Source of the DNA: Paralvinella palmiformis
Lineage: Eukaryota; Annelida; Polychaeta; Terebellida; Alvinellidae
Reading direction: 5' to 3'
NCBI GenBank assembly: GCA_025642065.1
Contig: JAODUP010000056.1
Span: 103,501-167,500, forward strand
DNA: 64,000 bases
A model generated the notes under the pieces. That model saw nothing but the letters and a program-made list of their open reading frames with translations, did not search any database and was not told the origin of the DNA. Both the position numbers and the translations under genes were made by a program. This document shows, in pieces, positions 1 through 14,744 of this stretch (position 1 is the first letter of the stretch; the number at the start of each line of letters is the position of its first letter).

Positions 1-160
1 CAGACCAATGAGTTGTGGGATTGAATCCCGGTGTTTAATGTTTTACCTGTATCCATGAGGTGTTTCTTCTCGTGGTGACATTTCTTTAGGCATGAGTGCC
101 CCAATCAGCAAAATGTCTCAGGTGTGACTAGAGTGTAGGCTATAAATCGCTCACTCACTA
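1..160 (+). mobile_element. tRNA-derived SINE fragment (family C)
   Basis: The window opens with a B-box-like gggattgaatccc, followed by a body with tgtctcaggtgtgactag and a ctcactcact tail. A related body (tgtcccagatgtgaccag) with an upstream tRNA-like head occurs at 15376-15520. Confidence 0.45.
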
Positions 161-1544
161 ACTTTAGATTGAAATCTGCTGGTATTATTAGACTACATGG
201 TTTTAGTTGAGGAATACTCACACACAAAAATTCTCTTTTCCAGAATGATTGGCATTTCTCAAGTGGAATCAGTATTGGTGATTGGTCATCTTCATTAAGG
301 ATATTGGATGTTTGAGATTTGTCAGATTTAAACTGGTAGAATAATTCCACATGATGAATATGTATCTAGAAACTATCTTATCTACTAAAGGCGATTCGTA
401 TTATATTTTCCGTATGTTATTCTGAAGAAGCCCTCATAGCAGAATGTGTGATAGACTGTGTAAGTTGAAGAATGGAGAAAAAATCAAGATCACAGCCTAT
501 GTCAAAATGTCAAAAATTAAAATACTCTAAAACACAACATTTCCAAGCTGCTACAGTTTACAAAAATGGAACATTTATAGTACGTTTAGAAAACATCTTC
601 AGTCTTATTCATTGATGCTATAGATAGCGTCCTCAGCTTAACGTGATATTTTAAAATACCGGTAGTCCTACGTTACACTGAGAAACTCGTAACGTTCACT
701 ACAGTCTGGCTCCATTATAGTGTGGTTCAGTATACCGGAGAAGTAGATATAACGCAGGGTACTTGGCGTCTTATTATTTGGACTGAAGAACTCACTCCGT
801 GAACATGATAAGTCATCAAATAGTTTCTTTCCGTCATCATTTGAAAACTCACCTTTTCAGACTTGTTTAACCCTCCTAAGTTTTCACTGCATCCGATCAT
901 TTGTTGATGAATTTTGCATCGTACATGGACTATGAGATTGCCCAACCCCTGTACTAGGTCCACCACTGAGCTCCAATCGCGCTATTTGTTATTATTATTA
1001 TTATTATTATTATAAGAGATTAAATTTTGTTTTAATACTTTGTATTTGTCACAATCCAAAGCATTACCAATGGTTTATTATTACCCAGTATCTTAAGTAG
1101 TTGATCTAAGCTAGAGAAGTGAATATTCAGTTTGAACTTAAATGGATACGAACAAACACACGTTCAAGTGGATAGTTGCATTGATAATCTAAAATTTGTA
1201 TCATATCATATCATAATAGGGTCACAGAATATAACATAGGAATAAAACACCCATTTAATAACCAGCACTAAGTTGCTGCCACTGATGGAATTTCCAATGT
1301 ATGAATAAACGTGAAGTGGAATTTAGTTAGGCAATATGCTGGCCTCAACATTAGAGGTATTGACGTAATCCATAATTCAAACTGGATTAAAACGATTGTA
1401 TTGTGACATCTACACGAAAATACAATGAAGTATTATTGCTTGACTTTTTTTCTAAATTATGTGATGTGTTTATTGTCAATTTCTCCCAATACACGAGAAA
1501 ATTACTTGGCAAAAGTCATACCTGTACCTTTTATTTCTCTTTAG
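161..1544. other. Upstream flank or intron of the PLD gene
   Basis: No exon encoding a membrane segment that could splice in the phase needed by exon a was found. There is a TTA microsatellite at 988-1012. Otherwise unique AT-rich sequence. Confidence 0.6.
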
Positions 1545-1725
1545 GATGACTTTGGTAGAGAGCATCCCAGAGAACCTCACGTATCCAGCCGGCTCTCCGG
1601 AACACAAATCAACGTTCAGCGCCTGGATGAACCTGATCCAGAAAGCAAATACCAGCATTGACATAGCATCGTTTTATTGGACACTGAGAGGAAGCGACAT
1701 CTATTATCACAAATCTGATTGGCAG
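1545..1725 (+). CDS. PLD3: PLD3/4-like exon a
   Basis: The acceptor follows ttatttctctttag and the donor is CAG|gtaaag. It enters in phase 2 (one base completes a codon) and leaves in phase 0. It encodes the start of the luminal domain, with [11 protein letters not shown] and [15 protein letters not shown] matching the start of PLD3/4 catalytic domains. The Met at 1546 is probably internal because the exon begins with a splice acceptor and lacks a membrane segment. Confidence 0.93.
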
Positions 1726-4700
1726 GTAAAGTGTTTGTTGTGGCTGTTAGCCACTTTATCGTGTTTTACTGTGCGTGTGTATGTGTGTTGAAAAATAGAT
1801 GCCACCTAGATACTTCAGTAGTAGATCCGAAAGAGTATAAGAAGGAATGAATGTATGTGGTTATCTCTAGACATTAGTTCTTATTCCATGGATTCATCTT
1901 CAAAGTAAGAATCAGCTAAGAACATATGTGCTATCTCAGTAATAGGGTAGTAGACTAGAAAGTAGGAAGTCCTTGGTTCAAATCCACCAAGTTACTGTAT
2001 TTTTATTATCAGCAGATCACTCAACTGCATCATTTCCAGCGATTTAAGCATATATGTTTGGTGGAGGGGGTGGTTTTAAGAGTGAAGATGGTCATTGATG
2101 GAGGGTGGTGTTTATTGAGGGTGAAGGTGGTTATTGACAGGGGGATGTGGATATTCGGGAAGAAGAAGTGAAAGTGATTATTGAGGATGAAGGTGGTTAT
2201 TGAGGGTGAAGGTGGTTATTGAGGGTGAAAGTGAGACATTCCTGAAGGGGGACTTTTTTCCTCCCCACCCAGTCAACACCTAACTGGGTTATATTCAGAT
2301 AGTGTTAAGTAAACATCTCTGTATTTAAAAACTCGAAACGTTATACAAAGCTTAAGAGCTACCCATTGGTCCATAGACTTGAGTGGACTAATTGAGTCAC
2401 CAACCAATTACTGAATTAGTCCATATTTCTAGTCCTTGTACTGTAAGATGATCTGATAAGATTGCCGTCACTAGTACGGTGACTGACTGTTTTCAACCAG
2501 ACATTGTTGATGTGTCCACGACTGACCTTTCAGTAAGAACTAACAGTGTTATATTCCATGTCAGTTGGTCCTAATCTTTGATTATTTTCAGGAAGGACAT
2601 AGCATGTGGAGTATACAACTGTGTTGTGAGGTTTATTATCAGCTGTAGCATGAGGTTTATTAGAAGCTTTTCTGTCAGGTGTACAGGGCTGTGACCTGGG
2701 AGATGTAAACACTGTTTGGTGATTTGTATAGCTATAAGGCTGTGACATTACGTGTATTCAAGGCCTCTTCATAAAGTACATTATGGATTGTGCCATGAAG
2801 TGTAATAAGGGCAGCGATATGACTTGTATACGGGCAGTGTTATGGGGTATACAAAGTGCTCTGATATGAGGTGTATAAAGTTCAGTGCTGTACAGTGCAT
2901 CAAGGGCATTGCTAATTGATATGTATAGATAACTGTGCCATCAGATTATGGGATGTGTTATGAGGTATATTATGGGATGTGCTATGTGCATAGGGCTGTG
3001 CTGTGATAGTGTGCGGTGTATTAGCAAATAGCAGCTGTGCTATTATGCCTTAATTGCGGTATATGTTCTGTGAGGTATATAACAGTATAAGTCTATTCTA
3101 TGAAGTTATTACGGGCTTACTAATGCCATTATAAGGACTATGCATTTAGGTGCAGTAAGAGCTGCACCATGAGGTGTATAGGGTATATATTAAGAGCTGA
3201 TCCCTGACATGGTATGGTGTGTCAATTATTTCACCGTATTAAATCCAGTAATTGACCGTATCGTAACAGATACTTGTTTTAATGATTGAGTCATGACTCT
3301 CACCCTACCCTATCCCACTCCAACTCGTTGTTCTATGACAACGAGTTGATTTGTACTGTTACATCAACAACCATCGTAATAGAAGGCTGTTGTTGTATGT
3401 GGCCACCGAGCTCATGTTTGAGCGGGCTCTGGGGAATGGCTAGATAATAGAACAATAGCTGTTACCGGCATCATACCTACGTGTGTGTGTGTGTGTGTGT
3501 GTATATATTTATGTGTGTGTGTGGGTAATTATGATAGATGTGATAGTTTGATGTCGTCGATTGGGAGTGACACTTACTTAGGTAGATGTTTATTGGCTTT
3601 TGGCGGCAATTAGTATTGATGAAGAATAAAGTGGAGATGTGTATTTATAATGTCAGTGACCTAGTGGTAGCTACTAATGTCCGGTTAGGGGCTGTATAGA
3701 TTGGCTGTAAATGATGCTGTGTTAGACTGATCACGTGGCTAGATGTGTGTGGTTGTTTTGGTGTGTGTGTGTGTGTGTGTGGTGATGATAATGATGATTA
3801 TGATGCTGATTGGTGTTTTACGGCCACTTTTGTGCACATGGTAGACTAAACGGGCCGAGCGACCTCCAAAGGTAATGAAGCGAAGTCAAACACCCTTCAG
3901 ATATTCCCAAGCCGAGGTGTGTGTATGTGTGTGTGTGTGTATGCAGGTGGTTCTCTCTCTCTCTCAACAATATAGAGAGGGGTTGGCTTATCTTTCTCCA
4001 CCTCTCCTGTGTGTACACAGAGCTGAGGTTATACAAACCTCTCTTTAAAAAAATTAAAAAAAAGAAGGGTTAGATTCTCTCCCCGTCTCTCTTCGGGTGT
4101 ACACAGAGCTGACGCATAAAGCAAACCATACACACACTCACTCACTCTATCTATCAAAAATGGTGGGGGGTGTTTGACAGAAGGATATACATCAACAACT
4201 GATAGACAGACAGACAGACACTACCGTAATATCCAAACTCCTTATTTATGTCACAAATTATATTTCTTCCTGTCTCTCTCTCACTGGCCATCACACAGAT
4301 GTTGTCAAGTGTCAGGGTTTTTTTGTCATCCTATCTGCCAGCCAAATCAACACATCACTAGTCACTCTGTTTTCTTGTCACATATCAGGTGGTAGGTTGT
4401 CTTTTTATAGCTGAGCTACTGTTAGTGTTCTCTCTGTTACCTCAAACAGTACTCTAGTCTTCTGTCTATTCTCTGTCTCCTCAGCCAATTAGGGTGCCTG
4501 TGGACACTGACACCTGTAACAGCAACAGATTCTCTAATTCGGTTTGTCAGTTCCGGCACATTATTATGGCTGTCCGCTGTCTGCTGTTCAGCGTTGTCTA
4601 CGTATCCTTTGTCTACACATACCTATGGCTGTCCACTGTCTGATGTTGTCTATGTATCCTTTGTATATACATACATATGGCTGTCCACTGTCTGCTGTTT

Positions 4701-6450
4701 ACGTATCCTTTGTCTGTACATACATATGGCTGTCCACTGTCTGATGTTGTCTACGTATCCTTTGTCTATACATACCTATGGCTGTCCACTGTCTGCTGTT
4801 GTCTACGTATCCTTTGACTATACATACCTATGGCTGTCCACTGTCTGCTGTTGTCTACGTATCCTTTGTCTATACATACCTATGGCTGTCCACTGTCTGC
4901 TGTTGTCTACGTATCCTTTGTCTATAGCGTGTTCTCTATAGTCTATCCTATATCTATCGAGTATTTCTTCTCTATTTGTTTGTCATGAGATTAGGAAGAG
5001 ATAATCCACCTATTCATCAGGTAATATCCGATGATATTAACCAGACACTTGAATAGGTTATATCTGATGCCTCTAACATGTATAAGAGAAACCCAGATTT
5101 AATATTCAGGTTTGAGGATCCTGCAACCTCAACGACGACGACAACAACAACATTCCCATTCACTATGAAAATTACAACCTCCGTGATATCCATATGGGAT
5201 CACGATTGGCCACTGGTTCATTACCATTGCCACATACTGCTCTATGCCAGATATTATCACATGGTAGAGATTGTTTCCAAAACATTATTCAGAAATGTGC
5301 TTCGGTGTTCAGTGTAGTAATACCTCTCTAATCCGGTCAGGACAGTCACCTCTGCTTTACGTCTTAGACATATGACCGTATCAGACAAAATTCTCGCCAA
5401 GTTATTATTACTAACAAAAGCAATATTGCCATTAGATCACCAGAACAGATAGGACTGTCTGCTATAGCCCACGACGTCTTCCAATTCTTATTTGACTCTA
5501 CATTCTATATAATGGTATGAGTCCTATTCTGATCATTAAACCAGAAGTTGTTGATACTCTGTTTGTCAGTATGTATGGGACGAATAAAGCTTTATTTAGT
5601 AATCATTGTCTACCGGTCTTACAGACACACACCAACGAACTTTTGACCTCTTCCTTTAGTTGTTATTCATGCAGCAATTTCCTCGAGCACCAAACTATTA
5701 CTGGCTGCCTTAAGGTGTAAGAAATCCTATGACTTTTCAACTCCCACAGGAGTAGACAGAACATGGAACCTGTTGTGTAGAAAATATCATCACTTACTCT
5801 TCTCTCCGTGTTGGTGTTTTATTGAGCTTCTGGGGCGGTGTGTTATTGGCCTGCGTAACGATGTGTTATTGGCCTGTCTTGTGGTATTTTATTGGCCTGT
5901 GTGGTGGTGTTATATTAACTTGTGTGGTGGTGTGATATTAGCCTGTGTTGTGCTATGATATTACCCTGTGTAGTGGTGTGATATTAGCCTGTGGTGGCTT
6001 GTTATTAGTCTGTGTGTTTGTGTTTTATTGGCCTGTGTGGTGGTGTGATATTAGCCTAAATGGTTGTGTGTTGTTATTGCCCTGTGTGGTGTCATGTTAT
6101 TGGCCTGTGTAGTTTGTGTTATTTGCCTGTGTGGTGCTGTCTTATCGGCTTCTGTGTTGACAAGTTGTTGGCCTCTAGTCGTGCATTTTTGGCCTTTGGT
6201 GGCCTGTGTGTGATAATATGTTTGTTAGAAGTTGAAATGACTAAACACAAATACAATTAATTTAATGTCTTACGAAATAATAAAAACAAGTACTTCACCT
6301 GTATAGAGTTTTAAGTCAACTAATGTGTTCATTACACTCATCACTCTCAATTATAATATCTGGCGGTAAAACAATTATAAATACATTTATGGGTCCTTTC
6401 AACTATTCCAATAAATTATAATAACAGTATATGGGATTGTATTAGCCATA

Positions 6451-6503
<53 letters not shown>

Positions 6504-9500
6504 ACTAATATTTCATAATTTTATTTCTATTATTATACTAGAAATGCTTCTTTGGACAAATGCCAAATCATTCAGAAACTGTAGTAAGCTTTGATTACAT
6601 AAAGAAAGAGATATTATTATTGGGCGTATTTCCCTGTTTTCGATTGTTGTGTTTTTTCCTTGTTACCAGTGGTACTGGATCTGTTGCTGTTATTGTTGTC
6701 ATTGTCTTTGTACGTTTATTTCTCGTTGTTTATGGCCAACTCTGTGGTGACCAGTGGCATTATTTTAAGACTTGCATCCATCGAGAAGACAAACGCCAGT
6801 TCCTTAACGTTTGGTTTGGAAATCTGAGACGAACCGGAAACTGCTATAACCCACCACGTGACCTGTCAGATCTGGTGTCTTGTTGTCAATTGGAATATAC
6901 TGGTCTGGGACGAGTGTCCTCGGCGACATCACAATAGAATCGGCTTCTCGACCACTCACTGTGTACAGCCTGTACAAACCTGTACAAATATTTCTGGTTG
7001 TACAGATGTACAGACTCATAATTTGTAGAGCTGCTACAAAGTGATAGGTATACAGAATACACTATATAACAGTGTTTTGTGACATCTATACGGTCACAGT
7101 GGGGAGATATGTGGATGATAGATTGAGGCTGTACAATTAATTGTTGAAGCGGCATTATATATGCACAAATATAGGTAAATGGGTACGGGCATCAAAATAA
7201 AGCCAAACAGATACAATCAATATACACTCAGTTATGAAAAATGTACAAGTTAATAATACATGCAGAGAATCTTCAAATAATTGAACGTTTTTTAAATACG
7301 GCAACAAACGTGTTAATCTCTCCATTCTTTAAACACTGACAAGTCACCGATTTGATTATCCGGAAAGAAGCCACGTTAAACCAGAAATTGGTTTCTTTTG
7401 CTGCCACAGTGTGGTGAAATGTCATCTGGATAGACCAGAGGAATTCGATACCCGTATGATGGAAACAGTGTGCGGCATTATGGGTAATGTAGGCTCACGA
7501 TGAGGCAACAATTAACAAGAAATCCAGTAGATTTATGGCAAAAATGTCTCAGACCATTTGGTCTTGATGATGATGATCACTCCTGCTGTTACTGTCTGTT
7601 ACTTCCTGCTACTGGCTGATGGTGACGGTGGGATGGCTGCTCCAAGTGAGATAATAAACCTTTTGACGGTTACTATTTAGTGTTGGTAAGAATTGTGTGG
7701 ATGGATAAAGCTACCTAGGAGTGAAATGTTTTTATCCTCTTTATGCCAGCTCTGAGGATTGACAATGTCGGAGAACTTATTGTAGCTGAATATTAATTAC
7801 ATACTTTCCACAGAATATTATACTTCTATGGATTTGATACTACATATTATATTAACATCACTGTCTGCATACACACCATAACACACACACACACCAATGT
7901 CATTTTAATAATGGCAGAGACATAAACTGTGCTATAAAAATACACAGGTGTGAAAATCTTAACGGAAAAAGATTCAGTATACCAATGTCTGATATTTGGT
8001 TCTTATCAACAAATATCAACACGCTTTCTGCTTAAGTACAGGTTCCTACAATGTAAATTTATTTACGTTTTGGGATCTGAAATGATAGAAAGTGCACAAT
8101 CTTTAAGATAACAAAAAGAGAAGAAATCGCCCAAATGTCATTGCATTGTTTTAGGATATAAACATTCTTATCCCGAATTGGTGTTCTTATCCATGAGGGA
8201 TGCTCTGTATCTGAGGTAAACTGAAAGAAAGGAGTAAAAGAACTTGATCTAAGTAATCATGATGCCCTATAAATATTCAGTGATGTTAATTCTGACCGCA
8301 GATGTTCTCTTCCCCAACTGACTGATTATGTCTACTTTATAAGTTTTGACAGCCCCCAAAATAATTTGGCTTCAATCACAATCTCATCAGAAGATTTTAT
8401 TTTTAAAATGTGTGCCATTATTAGAATGAACAAACCCGACAGACAGACAGACACGTGCACACACCATGTGTGACATGTTGATTACCCATCCAACATGGGA
8501 CAGTTTGACCTTTTAGTGTCTGGATATGAAACAAAAACTCATATAAACGTTTAAAAAAGATTTACACATCAAGAGAGTAATTGATTTAAAACTTATATAA
8601 GGTATGTTCATTTGTATTTGCACATGTGCATACGTACACCTGCATTTAAAAATTCTTTTTAGTAAATATAAAGAGTGATTGAAAAACGGAAAAACAGCAT
8701 TTATCACCAAGGTTTTGAACCAAATTTGATACACGAAGTGGTGAATTCTTGCAAATAAAGTTATATAGTTCTGTTTTATATCTTTCATCGTGTTACTGGT
8801 ATTTTATTCACACTTTATCCCATCTGAGTATTCCCAGTCTCTGATCTAGTTAACTGAAAGATCAATAGCTTATATTTTATGGTACTATCTTCATTGTTAA
8901 ATATTGCACATGTCTTTTGTTTGTGGTTTTACTGTAGGTTCTAGGAGTAGACAGGCTTTAAAGTTCCTCATTATCCAACATATCTTGTAAAATGTACTGA
9001 TTTAATACAAATAGTAATAATAATATAAATTCTTTTATTGGGAGAAGCTACTTAAAGCCACTATACAGTGATACACAAAAAGATAATAATGGCTGGAATA
9101 ATAAGATAATAATAGCCGAAATAATATTATAATAATGGCTGAAATGGCAGTTAATTGTCTGGCTCAGGTTACCGTAGATGAGGCAGGTGCATTATGGTCT
9201 ATAACTTACTGCTTCACCATGGGGACTTAAATTATAACTAAATTTATCATTTAAAATAGCTGACATATATTCAGCGGAGAAAAGCTTTCCAATTACTTAG
9301 CTAGATGAAAAACGCCTATTATAGTACCACAAACCTATCAAACATAATGACCTAGAGCAAGGAGTCCCACCCTCTAATAGACTGGGCCATAGAGATGATA
9401 TCGTATACACAATGTATATTTTTATTAAATGGACACTGTAATATTTGTCTGTCGATAACAATTATGGTAATTTATGTCCAAAAGTCATGTTATTATGTTG

Positions 9501-12500
9501 AATTGATGGATTAACAGTAAGATTTGAGCACGTAATCAAGAAATGACAGGTACCATTGTGACATCTATCAAGGTCACAGTGTTACAGAGAAACCAGATAT
9601 TAAGGTCGTGTTACAACACTGAAATTAAAGTGAAGGTCATAGAATGGAATACGGAAGATCGTGTTATTTCTATCCAGATGGTCGTTTGATAAAAGAACAG
9701 TCACAGCAGCCATAACATTTCGTTAATGAGTCATAGTGAAATACGAGTAGAGGTAATTATCAAACCGATCTGAAGAGATCACTTTTTGGAGCATTTCAGA
9801 CGGTCATTAAATACAAGTGCTCATCTAAGGCTGATTCTGGCCTCGAGCCACCAGAGATTATTTTATTACGTTTCGCCTCAAAACTGGGCTATCCAACAAC
9901 AACTAACTAACTTCAAGTGGCCTCATTTCCGTTTATTAGTTCCCATAAGAGAGGTGGTCATTTCGGAAAGATGGTGATTGGGGGGAAGAGCTCATCGTAT
10001 CTTGAAGCTCGTGTTAGTTAACACTAATTAGGAGCATAGAACCGTCTCAGTTTACCTCAATCCCTCATGAAGCTAATGTTGATGAGGACCAGTCACGTGA
10101 ACGGTTCTTAACAATGGTGTTCTGACGTTGGAAAAAAATGACGTCTACACAATAACCGATTAAGGACACCGGAGACATCTGCCCGAGTTGGAGACGTCTA
10201 GACGTCGGATAATGATGACCCTCCGACAGATACGAGCGCCACCGAGTTCCACCTAATATTGTACTCGCCATTCATCTACAATGTCCACCATGTAGGTTAC
10301 CAACAATACTCATACATGTCTAAGTGATGGTTATTTGGTAGTTCTGTTCAGAGAGCATCTGGTAATCAGGATAGAATGGTCTGTGTCCGATATAATGTGA
10401 TCGTCTTTATTTGTTATACCAACTTGTGTAATGTCCACCAGTCATTCATTCATTTGCTAGTTGTCTATCCGGGCTGTATCCTGCAGTCTCCGGCGTAGGT
10501 CTCAGCTGAGATCTGACTGTGGAGGCTTTAACTTTAAGGCGAGGCAGTCGGTCGGTTAATAAGTCACATACAGTCTCACTTATTCACTCACTCACTCACT
10601 CACTATCCTTTGTAGGGACTGCGATATACAATCTTCCAACAGTTACAATCTACACAAGGATTCTAAAACAGAAAGATGTAAACAGTTTATTTCTGTGACT
10701 TGTATCATTGTCATTAAAGCCCTTCTTGATGATGATGATGATGATGATGGCAGTAACTACAAAAGTGTAGATGATGATTGACGTTTTACGGCCACTTTTG
10801 TGCACATGGTAGGCTAAATGAGCCGAGCGACCTCCAAAGATGAAACATCCCTCAGATATGCCCAGGCCGAGATTCAAACTCAGGTGCTAGCAATCGGTGG
10901 TCCAGTGCACTACCAACTATACCACCAAGGCGGGCCATAATATATACAGAGAAAATACGACCTACTTTGATATGTGGTAAAAATAATTGAAGGTTCTAAA
11001 TACAGTTTAGTATTTAATCACAGAAGTCATAAGAACTGATCTATGATTTTTAAAACATGACTCATTTCTAAACACAAATTTGGCAAATAATAATATAATT
11101 TCTATATAATAATGTTAGAAAAATGTATATTGTTCTTCACTGCATTGTATGATTATTTGTTATTGTACAAGCTGAACCATGCCAAATTACACTGATGGTG
11201 GCTGGTGCCAGATTTAGGTGTAATACGGGCATGAGCAGTCTCTTGTTGTGACAATAATCTGATTTAGGCTGTTAATTTTCTGTAGATGGTAGTAAGACAC
11301 CCCTACTGCTGATAACGTAATAATATTTATATAACTTTATATACATTTATATAAATGTGATAGAAGATTCACTGTGGAGACTCAAGGTATCTGAGAGTGG
11401 TTTGTCATATAATCAGCCATTTACAGTTGGCTAAACTGAGTTGTGTACAAATAGACTTGATCCAGACGTTTTATCCTACAGCAGAGAGACAGGAAGATGG
11501 TCTGGAGCTGTCAGTATGTGATAATGAACAATTGGTTGTCATGTTGTCAAGTCCTTTTTAAAGAATGTTTTAGTTCTTTTTGACACTTAGCAATGATATA
11601 AAAAGATTTTTTTTTAATTCAGTTATGAAATTGTGTTGACTTTACACCCATAATTTTAGCTTACATGATTTCCAAAAATGAACTATATACACCATGTACT
11701 AGAAATCCCTTTTATGATGATCTTGATGATGATGAAGATGATTATTAGTATTATTATTTTCTTCCAGATATAAGCAAAATCATGGAGAGTGTTCATTTTG
11801 ATAGCTTGTATGTGGCCAATTTAATGCACGAATAGCATGAATTATGCAGCATGAATATACTTCTGTATGTCATGTAGAAGAAAGATATAAACACACACAA
11901 ACGATCAACAGAAATAGAGAGAGAGAGAGAGAGGATGCAGTTCACTTATAATTAATACAGATAATCTGAGAGTGGGTATCAGATGACATATTTACCAGCT
12001 ATTATGTCATAATATTTGACGTGCCTTCAAAGATTGTTCTGCAGTCCTTCCTATGGCGTACTTATAATATATTGACTAGTGGCGCCATCTGTATAATTTG
12101 TATTGGTTGTGTAATACAAGAAGCACTTTAATGGAATTAGTTCCATGTTATCATATTGGTTTAAAGCAAAGCCAACATCATACCGCTCCCCCCCCACCCA
12201 CAACGACCAGCCACCTTCAACATTAAAACGTTGAACATTTCATATAAACAGCCACAGAAAATGATCGCTCTCATCTCCTTCCCCTTTGATGACATACATA
12301 ATAGAGTTAAAAGATCGTCTGGGTGTAAAAGATTGCGGGTTTTTTTTTGCTATTGGCTGTGCCAAGCAAGAGACAGTCTGGGGACACTCCCCAAACTACA
12401 AGCAAGCTGTTGGCATTATTGTTACACTCCACACACAAAGACACACACACACAGCTGGGGAGACATTACAAAATTGTCTTAGCATGAAAAGTCGCCGTTC

Positions 12501-13960
12501 TAGATTTAACCCGCTGATGAATCATCCGGAGTTTGAATTAACCATTCGAAATCCTCTGTGCCAGTGTCCTATTCCACATTGCTATCAGACACACACAGAG
12601 AACTGTGAGATATCCGGTTACAGCTGAGCTATAGTGGTGTGTGTGCGGTGCTATTATAATTAGTCCAGTGATACGTGTGAGTCGCATCCATCATCATTAT
12701 GATACCAAGTACGCATCCTACATAACCTGCTTCATGTATAATTAGCACTGACAGTGGCCTGAATTAAGTGTAATAATTTTTAAAAAAGATGTCCACAAAT
12801 ACATAATGAGATTTGTGATCGAACTTGAATGGATTATAATCTGAAAGATTATTTTAAAACGCCTTCCTTAACCTCTACACAGTTGCATACATTAATTGGC
12901 ATATATTATCTGATTAACATAAGGTGTCTGGCACGAATCTTGAAAAACGTGGTAACGTTATTTGGTGGAAAATATAATCCAATATTTGGACAGTTATCTT
13001 TCTATGGTCATTATAAAGTTTCATTACTATGATTAATAATTGTAAATATTATAGGTATTAAATCGTGGATCCCACAAGTGCTGCCTATGTCACGTGTTTT
13101 AGTGTTTACATCAGACAAAGACTGTGCAAGGTGTCATCTTAACTGGAACATGTTCTGCCTCAGTATATAAATTAAACTTTGGAAAGATGAAACTAATGGC
13201 TGGCTATAAGTTACTCTGTACAATCAACTGTAACATACTAGAAAGAGATGTATACTTACATGTTATATCCTTAGATAGAAAGAGATGTATACTTACATGT
13301 TATATCCTTAGATAGAAAGAGATGTATACTTACATGTTACATCCTTAGATAGAAAGAGATGTATACTTACATGTTACATCCTTAGATAGAAAGAGATGTA
13401 TACTTACATGTTACATCCTTAGATAGAAAGAGATGTATACTTACATGTTACATCCTTAGATAGAAAGAGATGTATACTTACATGTTACATCCTTAGATAG
13501 AAAGAGATGTTATATCCCTAGATAACAATTATTTCACGTATACATCTTTTTGGCTGTCGTTTATGTAAACATTGTTTCTGGCTTTCTCTTTCAGTGTCAT
13601 TATGGCATAACTGTGTGTATGTTTTCTATATGGATGTATGCCTAATGCCAGACAGAATAATCTTAATGTGTGTGCGTGTGTGGGGGGTATATATATATAT
13701 ATATATATATATCAGACATGGGGTCAATTCAATTCCAGAATTGGAATTGATTATTTAAAAAAAAAATTGGAATTGGAATTGAGAAATCTTGAATTGGAAT
13801 TGAGAAATCTTGAATTGGAATTGAGAAATCTTGAATTGGAATTGAGAAACAAGTTTCCTACAAAACAATTAAATCCAAAAATTAATATACCATTTTTACA
13901 ATGTTAACACTTACATGTGGTGTCAATATACTGGAACTATAATGATCCAGAGCTTTGGTT

Positions 13961-14017
<57 letters not shown>

Positions 14018-14706
14018 CACCGGGAATGCCAATCTGGAGCCAAAGTTTGCCCCTCTTCTCAAACTGTGACTACTATAGCCTGTCCCCAGACCTAACAGTT
14101 TAATAACCATTTGAGAGATTTTGTAAATTTACCATTTGTCATTGGTTTAGTACCCAGTAGGGTTGTGAAAGTAAATACAGGGTCTGACCCCTGCTGGGTG
14201 GAGCTAAGCAAATACATTCGTTTCAAGGCTCCTACTGGGCAGTGGAATATAAACATACCTTTGATGATTAGAAAATATACTCTTACATGAGGATGCACCC
14301 AAGACTATGATCCACCACGTGATATAATGCCTCTTTAACTAACCTCTTTAGCTAACCACATAGCATGCCTGTAATTTATATAGAGATGTTGCTATTTAGG
14401 AATTTACCCCCATTCACTGTATAGAACAGGCAAAATTAAATTAAATTCACAAATTAATTTACCGTTTAATTTTTTAATTCAGAAATATTTCTCTCATGAC
14501 AATACTACTTGGAATATAAACTACTTGGAGTATGTATTCTAAGTAGGTACTCGGAGTATCTACTAATGGTAAAAAATATTAAGCAAAAAGAGTCAGAATT
14601 GGAATTGAAATTATTGGAATTGAAAACTTTGAGGTGGAATTGAAATTGGAATTGACCAAATGGAATTGAGTGGAATTGGAATTGACAAAATGGAATTGAC
14701 CCCATG

Positions 14707-14744
<38 letters not shown>

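Noticed and set aside
4544..4941. Overlapping open frames of up to 115 aa
   Set aside because: They are produced by the 52-bp minisatellite, which happens to lack stops; the translation is a repeat with no domain.
6560..6937. 125-aa frame with a hydrophobic stretch inside the first PLD intron
   Set aside because: Starts with ATG but has no recognisable domain, no neighbouring exon and lies next to a GT microsatellite; likely chance.
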